Shown here piece after piece: positions 1-7,673 of a stretch of 64,000 nt of DNA; the first letter of the stretch is position 1; the number at the start of each line of letters is the position of its first letter. The stretch covers positions 1 to 64,000 of the forward strand of contig CANBCZ010000006.1 of the NCBI GenBank assembly GCA_947367255.1, given 5' to 3'. Position numbers and translations under genes: made by a program. The notes beneath the pieces are model-generated. The model was not told the origin of the DNA. It did not search any database and saw only the letters and a list, made by a program, of their open reading frames with translations. This stretch comes from an uncultured Alistipes sp. Lineage in GTDB: Bacteria > Bacteroidota > Bacteroidia > Bacteroidales > Rikenellaceae.

Positions 1-18
1 ATTCTAAATTGTATAGTA

Positions 19-1158
19 ATGAAGAAATTACAAATCATTTTAGCGATTATTGGCTTCTGTAGTTGTGCTGTATCCTGCTCGGAGGATGTTGTCAGCACCT
101 TCGGAAGCGTATATGGTATTGTTACAGATGCAGAGACCGGCGAGCCTCTTCGCAATGTATCCGTAACCCTTTCACCCGGCAATGAGACAACCGTTACGGG
201 TAATGACGGACACTATGAGTTTGCCGACTTGGAAGCGGGATTGTACAAGTTGCAATTCTCTCTGTACGGATATGCTACAACTTCTCGTCAGGTTACGGTT
301 GTCGCCGGTAAAAGATGTGTGGCTGATGCTGTGTTATCTCACTCCAATTTGCAAGGAGGTGGTAATGGAGATACGGGCGGTAATGGCGATACAGGTGGTA
401 ACGGTAGCGATAAGGGTGTTGCAAGTGTCGGCTTGAATGTGAAAGAACTTGACTTTGGCGATGCGGCGACAGAATTGAGTTTCAATCTCTACAATTTGGA
501 GGATGCTACAGCAGATCTGAACTGGAAGATAAATCCTGAACTTCATAAATGCCTTACTGTGTCTCCTATGTCGGGAACTCTGCCGGTAGGTTATTACAAT
601 ACCATAAAGGTAACATTGAATCGATCAGCAATGACTTCGGATCTAGATACAACGATAGATATATATGATTTGAATGATGATGTATACTATTATCCGATAC
701 CTGTTAAGGCAAAATATCAGACACCTGTTTCACAAGAGGATTACTCTTCGGCGACAATAACCTTTGGCGATGACCGTCTGAAGGCAGAGATTGTGAGCTG
801 TCGCCTTACGGCAAGTACTCTTGTATTTGAGTTCAAATTGACAAATATAGGTTTAGGAGATGCAATAACAGATTTCCGTATTGATTCGTCTATTGGGGCT
901 GATGATACAACTATTTTCTATGATAATAACGGAAACTTTTATAAATATCCGAGATTGGAATTTGCTGGCAAAAGTACTACATCCAATGTCATAGGTTGTA
1001 ATTTGCCTCAAGATGTTCCGATGCAAGGAACGCTGACAATTTCCAACTTTGATACATCAGCTACTAAATTTAACGCCCGTTTTTATATCTACATATATAA
1101 TAATAGTGTACAGTTAAGAGATAAAAATCTATACTTCAAAAACGTGCCTATATATTAG
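19..1158 (+). CDS. Lipoprotein with carboxypeptidase-regulatory-like domain
   Basis: Secreted lipoprotein of 379 residues, probably anchored to the outer membrane. A signal peptide ends in a lipobox (AVSC, lipidated Cys20). Residues about 30-110 look like a carboxypeptidase regulatory-like beta-sandwich (GSVYGIVTDAETGEPL, then NGDTG-type turns and a YGYATTS stretch), a fold common in Bacteroidetes surface proteins. A Gly/Asn/Asp-rich linker of imperfect GGNGDT repeats (about 113-134) leads to a second beta-rich region that begins like a BACON/Ig module (LNVKELDFGD). The C-terminal third is unrecognised. No catalytic motif is visible. The ATG is 18 bp into the window, so its upstream partner is unseen. 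A terminator follows the stop codon. Function unknown; surface binding is an inference. Confidence 0.75.
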   Translation: MKKLQIILAIIGFCSCAVSCSEDVVSTFGSVYGIVTDAETGEPLRNVSVTLSPGNETTVTGNDGHYEFADLEAGLYKLQFSLYGYATTSRQVTVVAGKRCVADAVLSHSNLQGGGNGDTGGNGDTGGNGSDKGVASVGLNVKELDFGDAATELSFNLYNLEDATADLNWKINPELHKCLTVSPMSGTLPVGYYNTIKVTLNRSAMTSDLDTTIDIYDLNDDVYYYPIPVKAKYQTPVSQEDYSSATITFGDDRLKAEIVSCRLTASTLVFEFKLTNIGLGDAITDFRIDSSIGADDTTIFYDNNGNFYKYPRLEFAGKSTTSNVIGCNLPQDVPMQGTLTISNFDTSATKFNARFYIYIYNNSVQLRDKNLYFKNVPIY

Positions 1159-1177
1159 CAAATATTGCGTACTACTT

Positions 1178-1210
1178 AGAGGGTTGTAAGCAATACAACC
1201 CTCTATTTTT
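1178..1210 (+). terminator. Rho-independent terminator
   Basis: GAGGGTTGTA pairs with TACAACCCTC across a short loop and is followed by TATTTTT. It ends the lipoprotein gene. Confidence 0.8.
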
Positions 1211-1239
1211 ATGTTTAGATACGAAAAATTTGCAAAAAG

Positions 1240-1270
1240 TTTGTCAATTGCCAATATATTGCTATCTTTG
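1240..1270 (+). promoter_or_regulatory. Bacteroidetes-type promoter
   Basis: TTTG (1240-1243) and TATCTTTG (1263-1270) are separated by 19 bp, matching the -33/-7 pattern of the primary sigma factor in Bacteroidetes. Serves the gene at 1312. Confidence 0.75.
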
Positions 1271-1311
1271 CTCTATCGAAATGAGTTATTTACACTAAAA
1301 ATTATAAAACT

Positions 1312-1593
1312 ATGGCAAATTTACGAGTATTGAAGAAGGAGATTGACTACCGTTTGGAGGAGTTGGTATTTGATTGCGATATGGCTATCTACTTCCAGCC
1401 AGCAAAGGACAAGGAGATCTTTGCAGTTATGCAGCAGGGTGTAGAGCTTCGCAACGCTCTCTATGCAAAGGCTAACAACCCAACCGAGCCACACAACCCA
1501 TCTCTTGTACGCAAGTACTATGCAGCTCTTCGTCAGGAGATCGTTGCATCTTTCGGTGAGTTGTTTGAGAAGCTTTCGCAGATCAATCAGTAG
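1312..1593 (+). CDS. Small conserved Bacteroidales protein
   Basis: A 93-residue soluble, mostly helical protein. It has no signal peptide, membrane segment or recognised catalytic motif. The sequence (start MANLRVLKKEIDYRLEE, with a QPAKDKEIFAVM stretch) resembles a small protein conserved in Bacteroidales next to housekeeping genes, but I cannot name a family. Codon use looks like that of well-expressed genes. It has its own promoter 42 bp upstream and its own terminator, so it is monocistronic. Function unknown. Confidence 0.75.
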   Translation: MANLRVLKKEIDYRLEELVFDCDMAIYFQPAKDKEIFAVMQQGVELRNALYAKANNPTEPHNPSLVRKYYAALRQEIVASFGELFEKLSQINQ

Positions 1594-1613
1594 TATCAAG
1601 CTTGTTTGATTTC

Positions 1614-1644
1614 GGGAGGCTGGCAGTAGTCAGCCTCCTTTGTT
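1614..1644 (+). terminator. Rho-independent terminator
   Basis: GGAGGCTG and CAGCCTCC form an 8-bp stem followed by a T-rich tract (TTTGTTTTG). Confidence 0.8.
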
Positions 1645-1667
1645 TTGTTATATTGCTACGCAAATTG

Positions 1668-1697
1668 TTTGAGATTGTAGAATTTTTAATACCTTTG
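1668..1697 (+). promoter_or_regulatory. Bacteroidetes-type promoter for mscS
   Basis: TTTG (1668-1671), an 18-bp spacer and TACCTTTG (1690-1697) lie 26 bp before the mscS ATG. Confidence 0.7.
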
Positions 1698-1723
1698 CGG
1701 GGCAAAACGAAATTTTTACGATT

Positions 1724-2641
1724 ATGATTACTACAGAAGAGGCTGTAAAAAATATGGAGCAACTTATCGTGCCGGATAGCATCCAAAAGGCGCATCTGGC
1801 AAATGTGGTGACCAAAATTACACAGACAGACTACCAGCAGCTTGTAAACGACCTTTTGTCGCAAGCAATGTGGATTGGTCTGAAGATACTTTTGGCTCTT
1901 GCCATATTCTTTGTCGGTAAGTGGATTACCAACTGGATTATTCGCGTTCTGAATCGTGCTTTCGAGCGTAAGAATGTAGATCTCTCGCTTCGTAACTTCT
2001 TGCGTAGTATGATTAAGGTTGTGATGATGATTTTGGTCATCCTCGCGGCTATTCAGACTTTGGGTATCAATACCACCTCGTTCCTTGCAATCTTTGCCTC
2101 TGCAGGTCTTGCTGTAGGTATGGCACTCAGTGGCACATTGCAGAACTTTGCGGGAGGTGTTATCCTGCTGCTGCTCCGTCCATATCGTGTGGGTGACTAT
2201 ATCACCGCGCAGGGTCAGTCGGGAACTGTGAAAAATATCGGTCTGTTCTCTACGCAGCTCAGCACACCGGACAATCGCATTATCTATGTGCCGAACAGCT
2301 CAATCTCGACCTCTATTGTCGATAACTACTCGCAGCCGACTACTCGCCGCATAGATTGGAATGTGTCGATTACCTATGGCGACGATGTGGATACAGCTCG
2401 TGAGGCCATCCTTGCAATGCTCAATGCAGACAAGCGCGTTCTGCACGAGCCAGCAGAGCCAATGGTTGTGGTTGCCGAGCTGTCAAGTAGTGCCGTAATT
2501 CTCAAGGTGCGCGCGTGGAGTGCAAATGACGACTACTGGACACTATTCTGGGATATAAACGAGAAGATTTATAAGGAACTTCCTGCAAAGGGTATCCACT
2601 TCCCTTATCCGAAACTTGATGTAAATATTAAACAAAACTAA
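1724..2641 (+). CDS. mscS: Small-conductance mechanosensitive channel (MscS family)
   Basis: Inner-membrane channel of 305 residues that opens under membrane tension to release solutes during osmotic downshock. An amphipathic N-terminal region (about 1-45) is followed by three membrane helices (about 48-68, 88-110, 114-150). The third is the Gly/Ala-rich pore helix leading into the family signature (SGTLQNFAGGVILLLLRPYR) and VGDYI. A beta domain (about 150-205, VPNSSIS) and an alpha/beta vestibule domain follow, ending GIHFPYPKLDV. Length matches the short E. coli-type MscS (286 aa). The DUF5606 gene begins 12 bp downstream and is probably cotranscribed. Confidence 0.95.
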   Translation: MITTEEAVKNMEQLIVPDSIQKAHLANVVTKITQTDYQQLVNDLLSQAMWIGLKILLALAIFFVGKWITNWIIRVLNRAFERKNVDLSLRNFLRSMIKVVMMILVILAAIQTLGINTTSFLAIFASAGLAVGMALSGTLQNFAGGVILLLLRPYRVGDYITAQGQSGTVKNIGLFSTQLSTPDNRIIYVPNSSISTSIVDNYSQPTTRRIDWNVSITYGDDVDTAREAILAMLNADKRVLHEPAEPMVVVAELSSSAVILKVRAWSANDDYWTLFWDINEKIYKELPAKGIHFPYPKLDVNIKQN

Positions 2642-2653
2642 ATATAGTACACT

Positions 2654-3058
2654 ATGGAATTGAAAGACATCTTGGCGATTGCCGGTCAGCCCGGTCTTTA
2701 TCGCTACATTGCACAGTCACGCAACGGCTTTATCGTAGAGTCACTTATCGACGGCAAGCGCAGCAACGCAACCGCATCTTCTCGCGTTAGCGCACTGAGC
2801 GAGATCTCAATGTTTACTGAGGGCGAGGATATTCCGCTCGCAGAGGTATTTACAAAGATGTATGCCTACACTGAGGGCAAGCAGGCTCTCTCTCACAAGG
2901 AGGCAGACGCAAAGCTCAAGGAGTTCTTCGGCGCCGTGATTACCGACTACGACCGTGAGCGCGTACACGTTTCAGATATCAAGAAGGCAATCGCTTGGTT
3001 TAACCTGCTTGTTGCAGCGGGTATGACTGAGTTTACTCTTCCAGAGATAGAGGAGTAA
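2654..3058 (+). CDS. DUF5606 family protein
   Basis: A 134-residue cytoplasmic protein of the DUF5606 family, widely conserved in Bacteroidetes and without assigned biochemistry. The N-terminal half (MELKDILAIAGQPGLYRYI, FIVESLIDGKR) looks like a small beta-rich fold. The C-terminal half is helical and charged. No signal peptide, membrane segment or catalytic motif is visible. It starts 12 bp after mscS, so both are probably on one transcript. Its stop codon is followed at once by a palindromic repeat element that may end the message. Confidence 0.85.
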   Translation: MELKDILAIAGQPGLYRYIAQSRNGFIVESLIDGKRSNATASSRVSALSEISMFTEGEDIPLAEVFTKMYAYTEGKQALSHKEADAKLKEFFGAVITDYDRERVHVSDIKKAIAWFNLLVAAGMTEFTLPEIEE

Positions 3059-3240
3059 TAATTTGTCGTGATAGCGTGCCACCTATGGCACATCCCTAAA
3101 AGTCCTGCAAAGGCTGTACGTTTTAGTACTATCCTTTGTAGGACTTTTTGCACGATGCACCATATCTGACACGCTCTGACGACAAATGGGTGCAAAGAGG
3201 GGCGGAGTATCTGCCCCGTTTTGACGACAAATTAGTGCAC
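3059..3240. repeat. Dispersed palindromic intergenic element, copy 1
   Basis: Outer arms at 3062-3078 and 3170-3186 (TTTGTCGTGATAGCGTG with CACGCTCTGACGACAAA) pair over 17 positions with two mismatches. An inner hairpin pairs AAAAGTCCTGCAAAGG with CCTTTGTAGGACTTTT around a core holding two GTAC tetramers. Beyond the right arm lies TGGGTGCAAAGAG and a second, truncated right end (GACGACAAA near 3223-3231). The element begins 3 nt after the DUF5606 stop. Related copies are at 22483, 30650, 30815, 30951 and 34667. It fills most of this 321-bp intergenic region. Confidence 0.8.
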
Positions 3241-3337
3241 AGATTATTCGGTGTGCAAATTAGTGTATAGAGGGTAAGGTGTGAAAAATAAATAAGGCTA
3301 ACGGTCAATAGCTAATAGCAAATAGCCAAAAAATTAC

Positions 3338-3345
3338 TATATTTG
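3338..3345 (+). promoter_or_regulatory. Putative -7 element for the MFS gene
   Basis: TATATTTG 34 bp before the ATG at 3380. No clear -33 TTTG at the usual distance. The flank carries short GCTAATAGC-type repeats. Confidence 0.5.
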
Positions 3346-3379
3346 TGCTACTAAAATAACTAACCAAACAAAAGCAGAT

Positions 3380-4597
3380 ATGAACTTTTTTGAGAAAACG
3401 GGACTGCCAAAGAGTCTATTTTGGGCATTTTTGGGTGTGCTTATCTTTATGATGGGCGACGGAATTGAGCAGACTTGGCTCAGTAAGTACATCGAGTCGC
3501 AGGGGCTTGACCACGAGTTGTTGTTTACCGTCTATGGTATCTCGATTGCCATTTCGTCGTGGCTCTCGGGTGTGATTGCCGAGACTATCGGTGTGCGCAA
3601 GACTATGTGGCTCGGCTTTGCTATATACCTTGTCGGTATGGCGGGCTTTGCAGGTCTTGGTATGACAGGACTTAACTATCCGACGCTGCTTGCGACCTAT
3701 GCAATAAAGGGCTTTGCCTATCCGCTCTTTGCCTACACATTTATCGTATGGATTACCTACCGCGTGGGTAAAGAGAGTCTGAGCTCGGCGCAGGGCTGGT
3801 TCTGGTTTGTCTTTACGGGTGGACTCAATGTGTTGGGCGCATACTATGGTGCATATACAAAGGAGGCTATCGGTGTTGTGCCGACCCTCTGGACATCGCT
3901 TATATTTGTCACTATTGGTGCTATTCTCGCCCTTGTGGTCAATAAGTGCCCGGATACAAACCTCTTTACCGACAATAGCCAAAAGGGTAGTGAGAGTAAG
4001 TTTAAGGAGCTTATTCACGGTCTTGGCATTATGAAGCGCGAGCCGAAGGTGCTGATGGGTGGTATTGTACGCATCATCAACTCTATCTCGCAGTTTGCCT
4101 TTGTGGTATTTATGCCGCTCTATTTCGCCGATCACGGTATGTCAGACACAGAGTGGGGACTTATTTGGGGCTCGGTATTTATGTTCAATATCGCCTTTAA
4201 CCTCGTCTTCGGAATTGTCGGCGATCGCCTTGGCTGGGCGCGTACAATCATCTGGTTTGGCGGCGTGGGTTGTGCTGTGGGTGTGCTGCTCTTCTACTAC
4301 GCTCCTGAGATTTGGAACAACTTCTGGTTTATCCTCGCCTGCGGTGGTTTCTGGTGCGTAATGCTTGCAGGTTATGTGCCACTGAGCGCACTTGTTCCGT
4401 CGCTGGTAGAGAAAGACAAGGGTGCTGCCGTATCGGTGCTTAACCTCGGTGCAGGTCTTGCAACCTTTATCGGTCCGCTCCTTGTAAAACTTCTCAAGGA
4501 ACCTATCGGTTACACAGGTATTGTTTGGGTTATTGCCGCGCTCTATATCGTAAGTTCGGTTATGACCTATTACATCGCCAAACCCGCAAAGCGATAG
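3380..4597 (+). CDS. MFS transporter, polyol permease type
   Basis: Inner-membrane secondary transporter of 405 residues with about 12 hydrophobic segments in two six-helix halves and a charged central loop near residue 195-215. The N-terminus (GDGIEQTWLSKYIESQG, SGVIAETIGVRKT) and the conserved middle (GFAYPLFAYTFIVWITYR) resemble the polyol permease branch of the major facilitator superfamily (ribitol, arabinitol or sorbitol symporters). No polyol dehydrogenase or kinase is adjacent, so the substrate is inferred from family resemblance only. Monocistronic, with its own -7 element and a bidirectional terminator after it. Confidence 0.85.
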   Translation: MNFFEKTGLPKSLFWAFLGVLIFMMGDGIEQTWLSKYIESQGLDHELLFTVYGISIAISSWLSGVIAETIGVRKTMWLGFAIYLVGMAGFAGLGMTGLNYPTLLATYAIKGFAYPLFAYTFIVWITYRVGKESLSSAQGWFWFVFTGGLNVLGAYYGAYTKEAIGVVPTLWTSLIFVTIGAILALVVNKCPDTNLFTDNSQKGSESKFKELIHGLGIMKREPKVLMGGIVRIINSISQFAFVVFMPLYFADHGMSDTEWGLIWGSVFMFNIAFNLVFGIVGDRLGWARTIIWFGGVGCAVGVLLFYYAPEIWNNFWFILACGGFWCVMLAGYVPLSALVPSLVEKDKGAAVSVLNLGAGLATFIGPLLVKLLKEPIGYTGIVWVIAALYIVSSVMTYYIAKPAKR

Positions 4598-4611
4598 CGC
4601 TATATCGCTTA

Positions 4612-4655
4612 AAAAATACGCAGAGCTACCGACGAAGGTGGCTCTGCGTATCTAT
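4612..4655. terminator. Bidirectional terminator
   Basis: ATACGCAGAGC pairs with GCTCTGCGTAT (about 11 bp) between two convergent genes. An A-run precedes the stem and a T-rich stretch follows it. Confidence 0.8.
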
Positions 4656-4674
4656 TTAGTGGCTGACGCCTCTT

Positions 4675-6126
4675 TTACTCTACACTGCAGTCGTACTCGA
4701 GAATTGTAGAGAGACGGTTGCCTGAACTCTTGCCTGCGATGTGGGTTGTAATACCGAGGTAGAGCTTGTTGCCGCCCTTAATCTGCAGACCCTCAGCCTC
4801 GCAATAGCAGTTGTTGTGGAGGTTGAGCAACGTCTTCATATTTGTAAAGTCTGAAACTGCCGCAACCTTTGTACGAGGAACAAGACGGTTACCGTTGTAG
4901 TCGAACACCTCCACAAATGCCATCGAATTGTCGTATACACCGCTGCCCGATGTAGTCTCAAAGGCGTTACCCTCGTACCAATATACGGCATTGCCATAGA
5001 TTGCGTGACCCTGATGGCTGCAAGAGTATGGTTGGTCGTACTTGCCTGTATTGAGGTATGAAGGCAGACGGAACGAACCGAGTGGAGTGAGGTTATCCAG
5101 CACGCGTGCAGAGATCTCTGTTGTCTCGGTCTTCTTTGAGGTATTTGTGCCACTCTCGCCACCCCAAGTGCGGGTCAGTGATACAGTCTGCTCCTTGAGC
5201 GCGAGAACTGCGTCGAGGTCGTAAATAACATTGTGACGGGTACCGCTTGAACGGCAACCAATCAAAAGACGACGATTCTCAAAGTCGATATTCACCTGCT
5301 GGTCGTATACTGTCCACTTCTTACCAGAAGCATCCTTATAGCTGTCCAAATAGAAGGTCTCGCCGGCAGAGTGCTCGTATGTAGCATTTGCCTTGAAGCG
5401 GAAGCGTGAGAAGGTCTTGTTGTTTGTATACTCCTTGCTCGACAGAGTACCGTTAGAGTTTACCCACATAAAGTCCTCGCCGCCATCGGTAGCCTTCTCT
5501 ACACAGAGGACAGTTCCGTGACCAAACCAACGGAGCGACATGGTCTCACCACTGCGGGTCGAGTCGCCATATCCGCCACGCTTTACACGGCTCAGAGCTA
5601 CAAGCCACTTGTTGCCCGTACTGCTGTCGGATGCACACTGGGTGAAGTAGATATAGCCGTTCTCGCTTGCATCGTGGAAGTCGAAACACTGCATAACGGT
5701 TCCCGGATATACAAGCTGGCGAGAAGAGAAGATCATCTTGTAGTTCAGTAGGCTCTCGAGAGAGATAGATGGATCGCCTCCCGGAGTAACAGGGATATCA
5801 GAGCCATCGACTACCTGAATAGTAGCTCTTGCAATACGCTCTGTGCCATACTTGCAGAGAATCTGTACAGCACCAGCCTTAACTCCGGTTACAACACCGT
5901 AACCATCAACAGTTGCAATAGCCTCGTCTGCCGAGCTCCAATCGTAAACCAAGTCTGTATAGACCGGATCACTGATCGCATTTAGTTGAAGGGTTTTACC
6001 AATCTCTACTACGCCGTTTTTTGGCTCTAGTCGGAGTGAATAGAGCTCGATAACATCATCTCCTCCGCCACACGAAGCAAGACAAAGAGATAATGCGAGT
6101 GTAAAAAATCTAAAAAGTTGTTTCAT
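4675..6126 (-). CDS. Surface lipoprotein: Ig-like (BIG2) + helveticin J/TagC-like propeller
   Basis: Lipoprotein of 483 residues, started at ATG 6126 because this gives a proper signal peptide and lipobox (CLASCGGGDD). Residues about 25-105 form a BIG2-type Ig domain (LEPKNGVVEIGKTLQLNA, ATVDGYGVVTGVKAG). The rest matches the pattern of the TagC/helveticin J/phage P68-RBP beta-propeller family: QCFDFHDASENGYIYFTQ, LRWFGHGTVLCVE, FMWVNSNG, FSRFRF, and late AEGLQIKGGNKLYLGI. Members are extracellular glycopolymer-binding or bacteriolysin-like proteins; the activity here is unknown. It is the last gene of the SusC-SusD locus, 83 bp after the BACON lipoprotein, so it probably handles the same ligand. 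Confidence 0.75.
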   Translation of the reverse strand: MKQLFRFFTLALSLCLASCGGGDDVIELYSLRLEPKNGVVEIGKTLQLNAISDPVYTDLVYDWSSADEAIATVDGYGVVTGVKAGAVQILCKYGTERIARATIQVVDGSDIPVTPGGDPSISLESLLNYKMIFSSRQLVYPGTVMQCFDFHDASENGYIYFTQCASDSSTGNKWLVALSRVKRGGYGDSTRSGETMSLRWFGHGTVLCVEKATDGGEDFMWVNSNGTLSSKEYTNNKTFSRFRFKANATYEHSAGETFYLDSYKDASGKKWTVYDQQVNIDFENRRLLIGCRSSGTRHNVIYDLDAVLALKEQTVSLTRTWGGESGTNTSKKTETTEISARVLDNLTPLGSFRLPSYLNTGKYDQPYSCSHQGHAIYGNAVYWYEGNAFETTSGSGVYDNSMAFVEVFDYNGNRLVPRTKVAAVSDFTNMKTLLNLHNNCYCEAEGLQIKGGNKLYLGITTHIAGKSSGNRLSTILEYDCSVE

Positions 6127-6209
6127 TGTCGGTTTATTTGTCGAAAATATACAAAAAATAGTGAACAGTGGCAGTTTCACCCGCCACTGTTCTGAGTTTA
6201 TGCAGATTA

Positions 6210-7598
6210 CTACTCCTCTGCAACGTAGATCTTAACCTCGTTCTTCACACGCTCCGAACCACCTGTAGCAATTGTGTAGGTAGATGCAGAGTGCATCAGA
6301 CGAAGGTTGAGCGAGTAACGAAGGCGAACATAGAACCAACCGTCCTCAAGACCCTTCTCAACAGGGAAGGTTACCTTTGCCCAGCCGTCCTCAGCAGTCT
6401 TGTCGTTACGAACGCCCTGTGACTTATCGCCATTTACATACTGGTTGTCGGTAAATACCTCAAGGTGGATATTTGCCTTGTCGCCGGTGTAAGGGTGAAC
6501 ATACTCGCGACCACCTGCAGCCTCAAACCAAGTCTTACCACCATCGACAGAGTACTCGATAGTAGCTACCTTAGGGCCTGAGCCGGAACAGCCGATAGCA
6601 CCCTCGAAGGTAAGCTTTGTACCTGCAGCGAGGTTGCGAACCTTGGTTGCCATAAGCCAATAGTCGTTGTATACCATACCCTTAGCGTATGCGTGACCCT
6701 CACCGTAAGCGTAAGAGGTAATCTTACCTGATACGGTGAAGTATGCCTGATTTACATCGCAGTAGTTCCAATCGAGGAACTTGTGGTCTGTAGATGGAGC
6801 AGATGAATCGCAAGGATTAAGTGAGAGGCTACCCCAGCTATAGTCATACTGAGTGCCCTGAATAGCACCCTTCTTCTGGTCTACAGTAGTACCTGCATCA
6901 TAGTGTGCAAAGTCCCAGAATACAGGAAGACCTGAGAGCTGAAGGTCTGCAGGATCGGCAATAGTAGTGGTAACAGTGCCCTTAGCCTCGCCATCCACAT
7001 TGAGAGTGAATGAAACCTCACCCGGAGTAGTCGGAGTACCTGTAACTACGTAGTCGATAACGCCGCTGCCCTTTGAGAATGAGTTGTAGGTAACCTCAGG
7101 AGCAACAAGACCTGCGCTAGCACCTGTCATAGTACAAGTGAGAACTACTGACTCGTCACCATAAGCCTTAGAGTAAGGGAGTGAGAGGGTATAAGCTGCC
7201 TCCTTGCCGGCAACAAGCGAACCGTCACCCTTCAGTGCACCGTAAGCAAAGTCACAAGCCGCCTGTGTGATAGCAATCGGATACTGCTTGCCGTTGAATA
7301 CCATATAGATAGTACCTGTACGCTCTGCACCACGGTTGTATGCTACAGCTACAGAGACAAACTCTACAGAGCCGTTACCTACACCCGAATCAGGAGTAAC
7401 GGTAATCCAATCCTTAGTACCGTTGTAGTCTACAGACCACGCACCCTGACACTGCAAAGACTGCTCTACAGCCTGCTCGTTGCAGTTGAATGAGAGCTGA
7501 TCGTTCTCGCGAACAAGGTATGCCTCCTCCTTTGCACAGCTTGCAAAGAGTGAAGTTACTGCGAGAATAACCAAACCTAATTTATTGATAAGTTTCAT
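6210..7598 (-). CDS. BACON-domain lipoprotein of the SusCD locus
   Basis: Cell-surface lipoprotein of 462 residues, started at ATG 7598 because this gives a standard signal peptide and lipobox (LFASCAKEE). Residues about 28-115 form a BACON domain (LSFNCNEQAVEQSLQCQGAW, WITVTPDSGVGNGSVEF, ITQAACDF). A second Ig-like region and a C-terminal beta-rich region (about 230-462, VFWDFAHYD, YSVDGGKTWFEAAGG, WFYVRLRYSLNLR) follow, consistent with a jelly-roll or carbohydrate-binding fold. It sits directly after susD, where SusE/F-type glycan-binding lipoproteins usually lie. No catalytic motif is evident. Ligand unknown. Confidence 0.8.
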   Translation of the reverse strand: MKLINKLGLVILAVTSLFASCAKEEAYLVRENDQLSFNCNEQAVEQSLQCQGAWSVDYNGTKDWITVTPDSGVGNGSVEFVSVAVAYNRGAERTGTIYMVFNGKQYPIAITQAACDFAYGALKGDGSLVAGKEAAYTLSLPYSKAYGDESVVLTCTMTGASAGLVAPEVTYNSFSKGSGVIDYVVTGTPTTPGEVSFTLNVDGEAKGTVTTTIADPADLQLSGLPVFWDFAHYDAGTTVDQKKGAIQGTQYDYSWGSLSLNPCDSSAPSTDHKFLDWNYCDVNQAYFTVSGKITSYAYGEGHAYAKGMVYNDYWLMATKVRNLAAGTKLTFEGAIGCSGSGPKVATIEYSVDGGKTWFEAAGGREYVHPYTGDKANIHLEVFTDNQYVNGDKSQGVRNDKTAEDGWAKVTFPVEKGLEDGWFYVRLRYSLNLRLMHSASTYTIATGGSERVKNEVKIYVAEE

Positions 7599-7673
7599 AG
7601 CTTTCTTTGTTTTAAAGTTTTTCAAAGAATCTGTTTTGAATCTGTTTTGACACAGATCCAAAACAGCTCCTTA

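Noticed and set aside
3416..4135. Long antisense frames opposite the MFS gene, and similar ones opposite argS (32682-33494) and GH3 (24356-25027)
   Set aside because: They are complementary-strand shadows of well-supported genes, with Cys/His-rich, low-plausibility translations and no family match.
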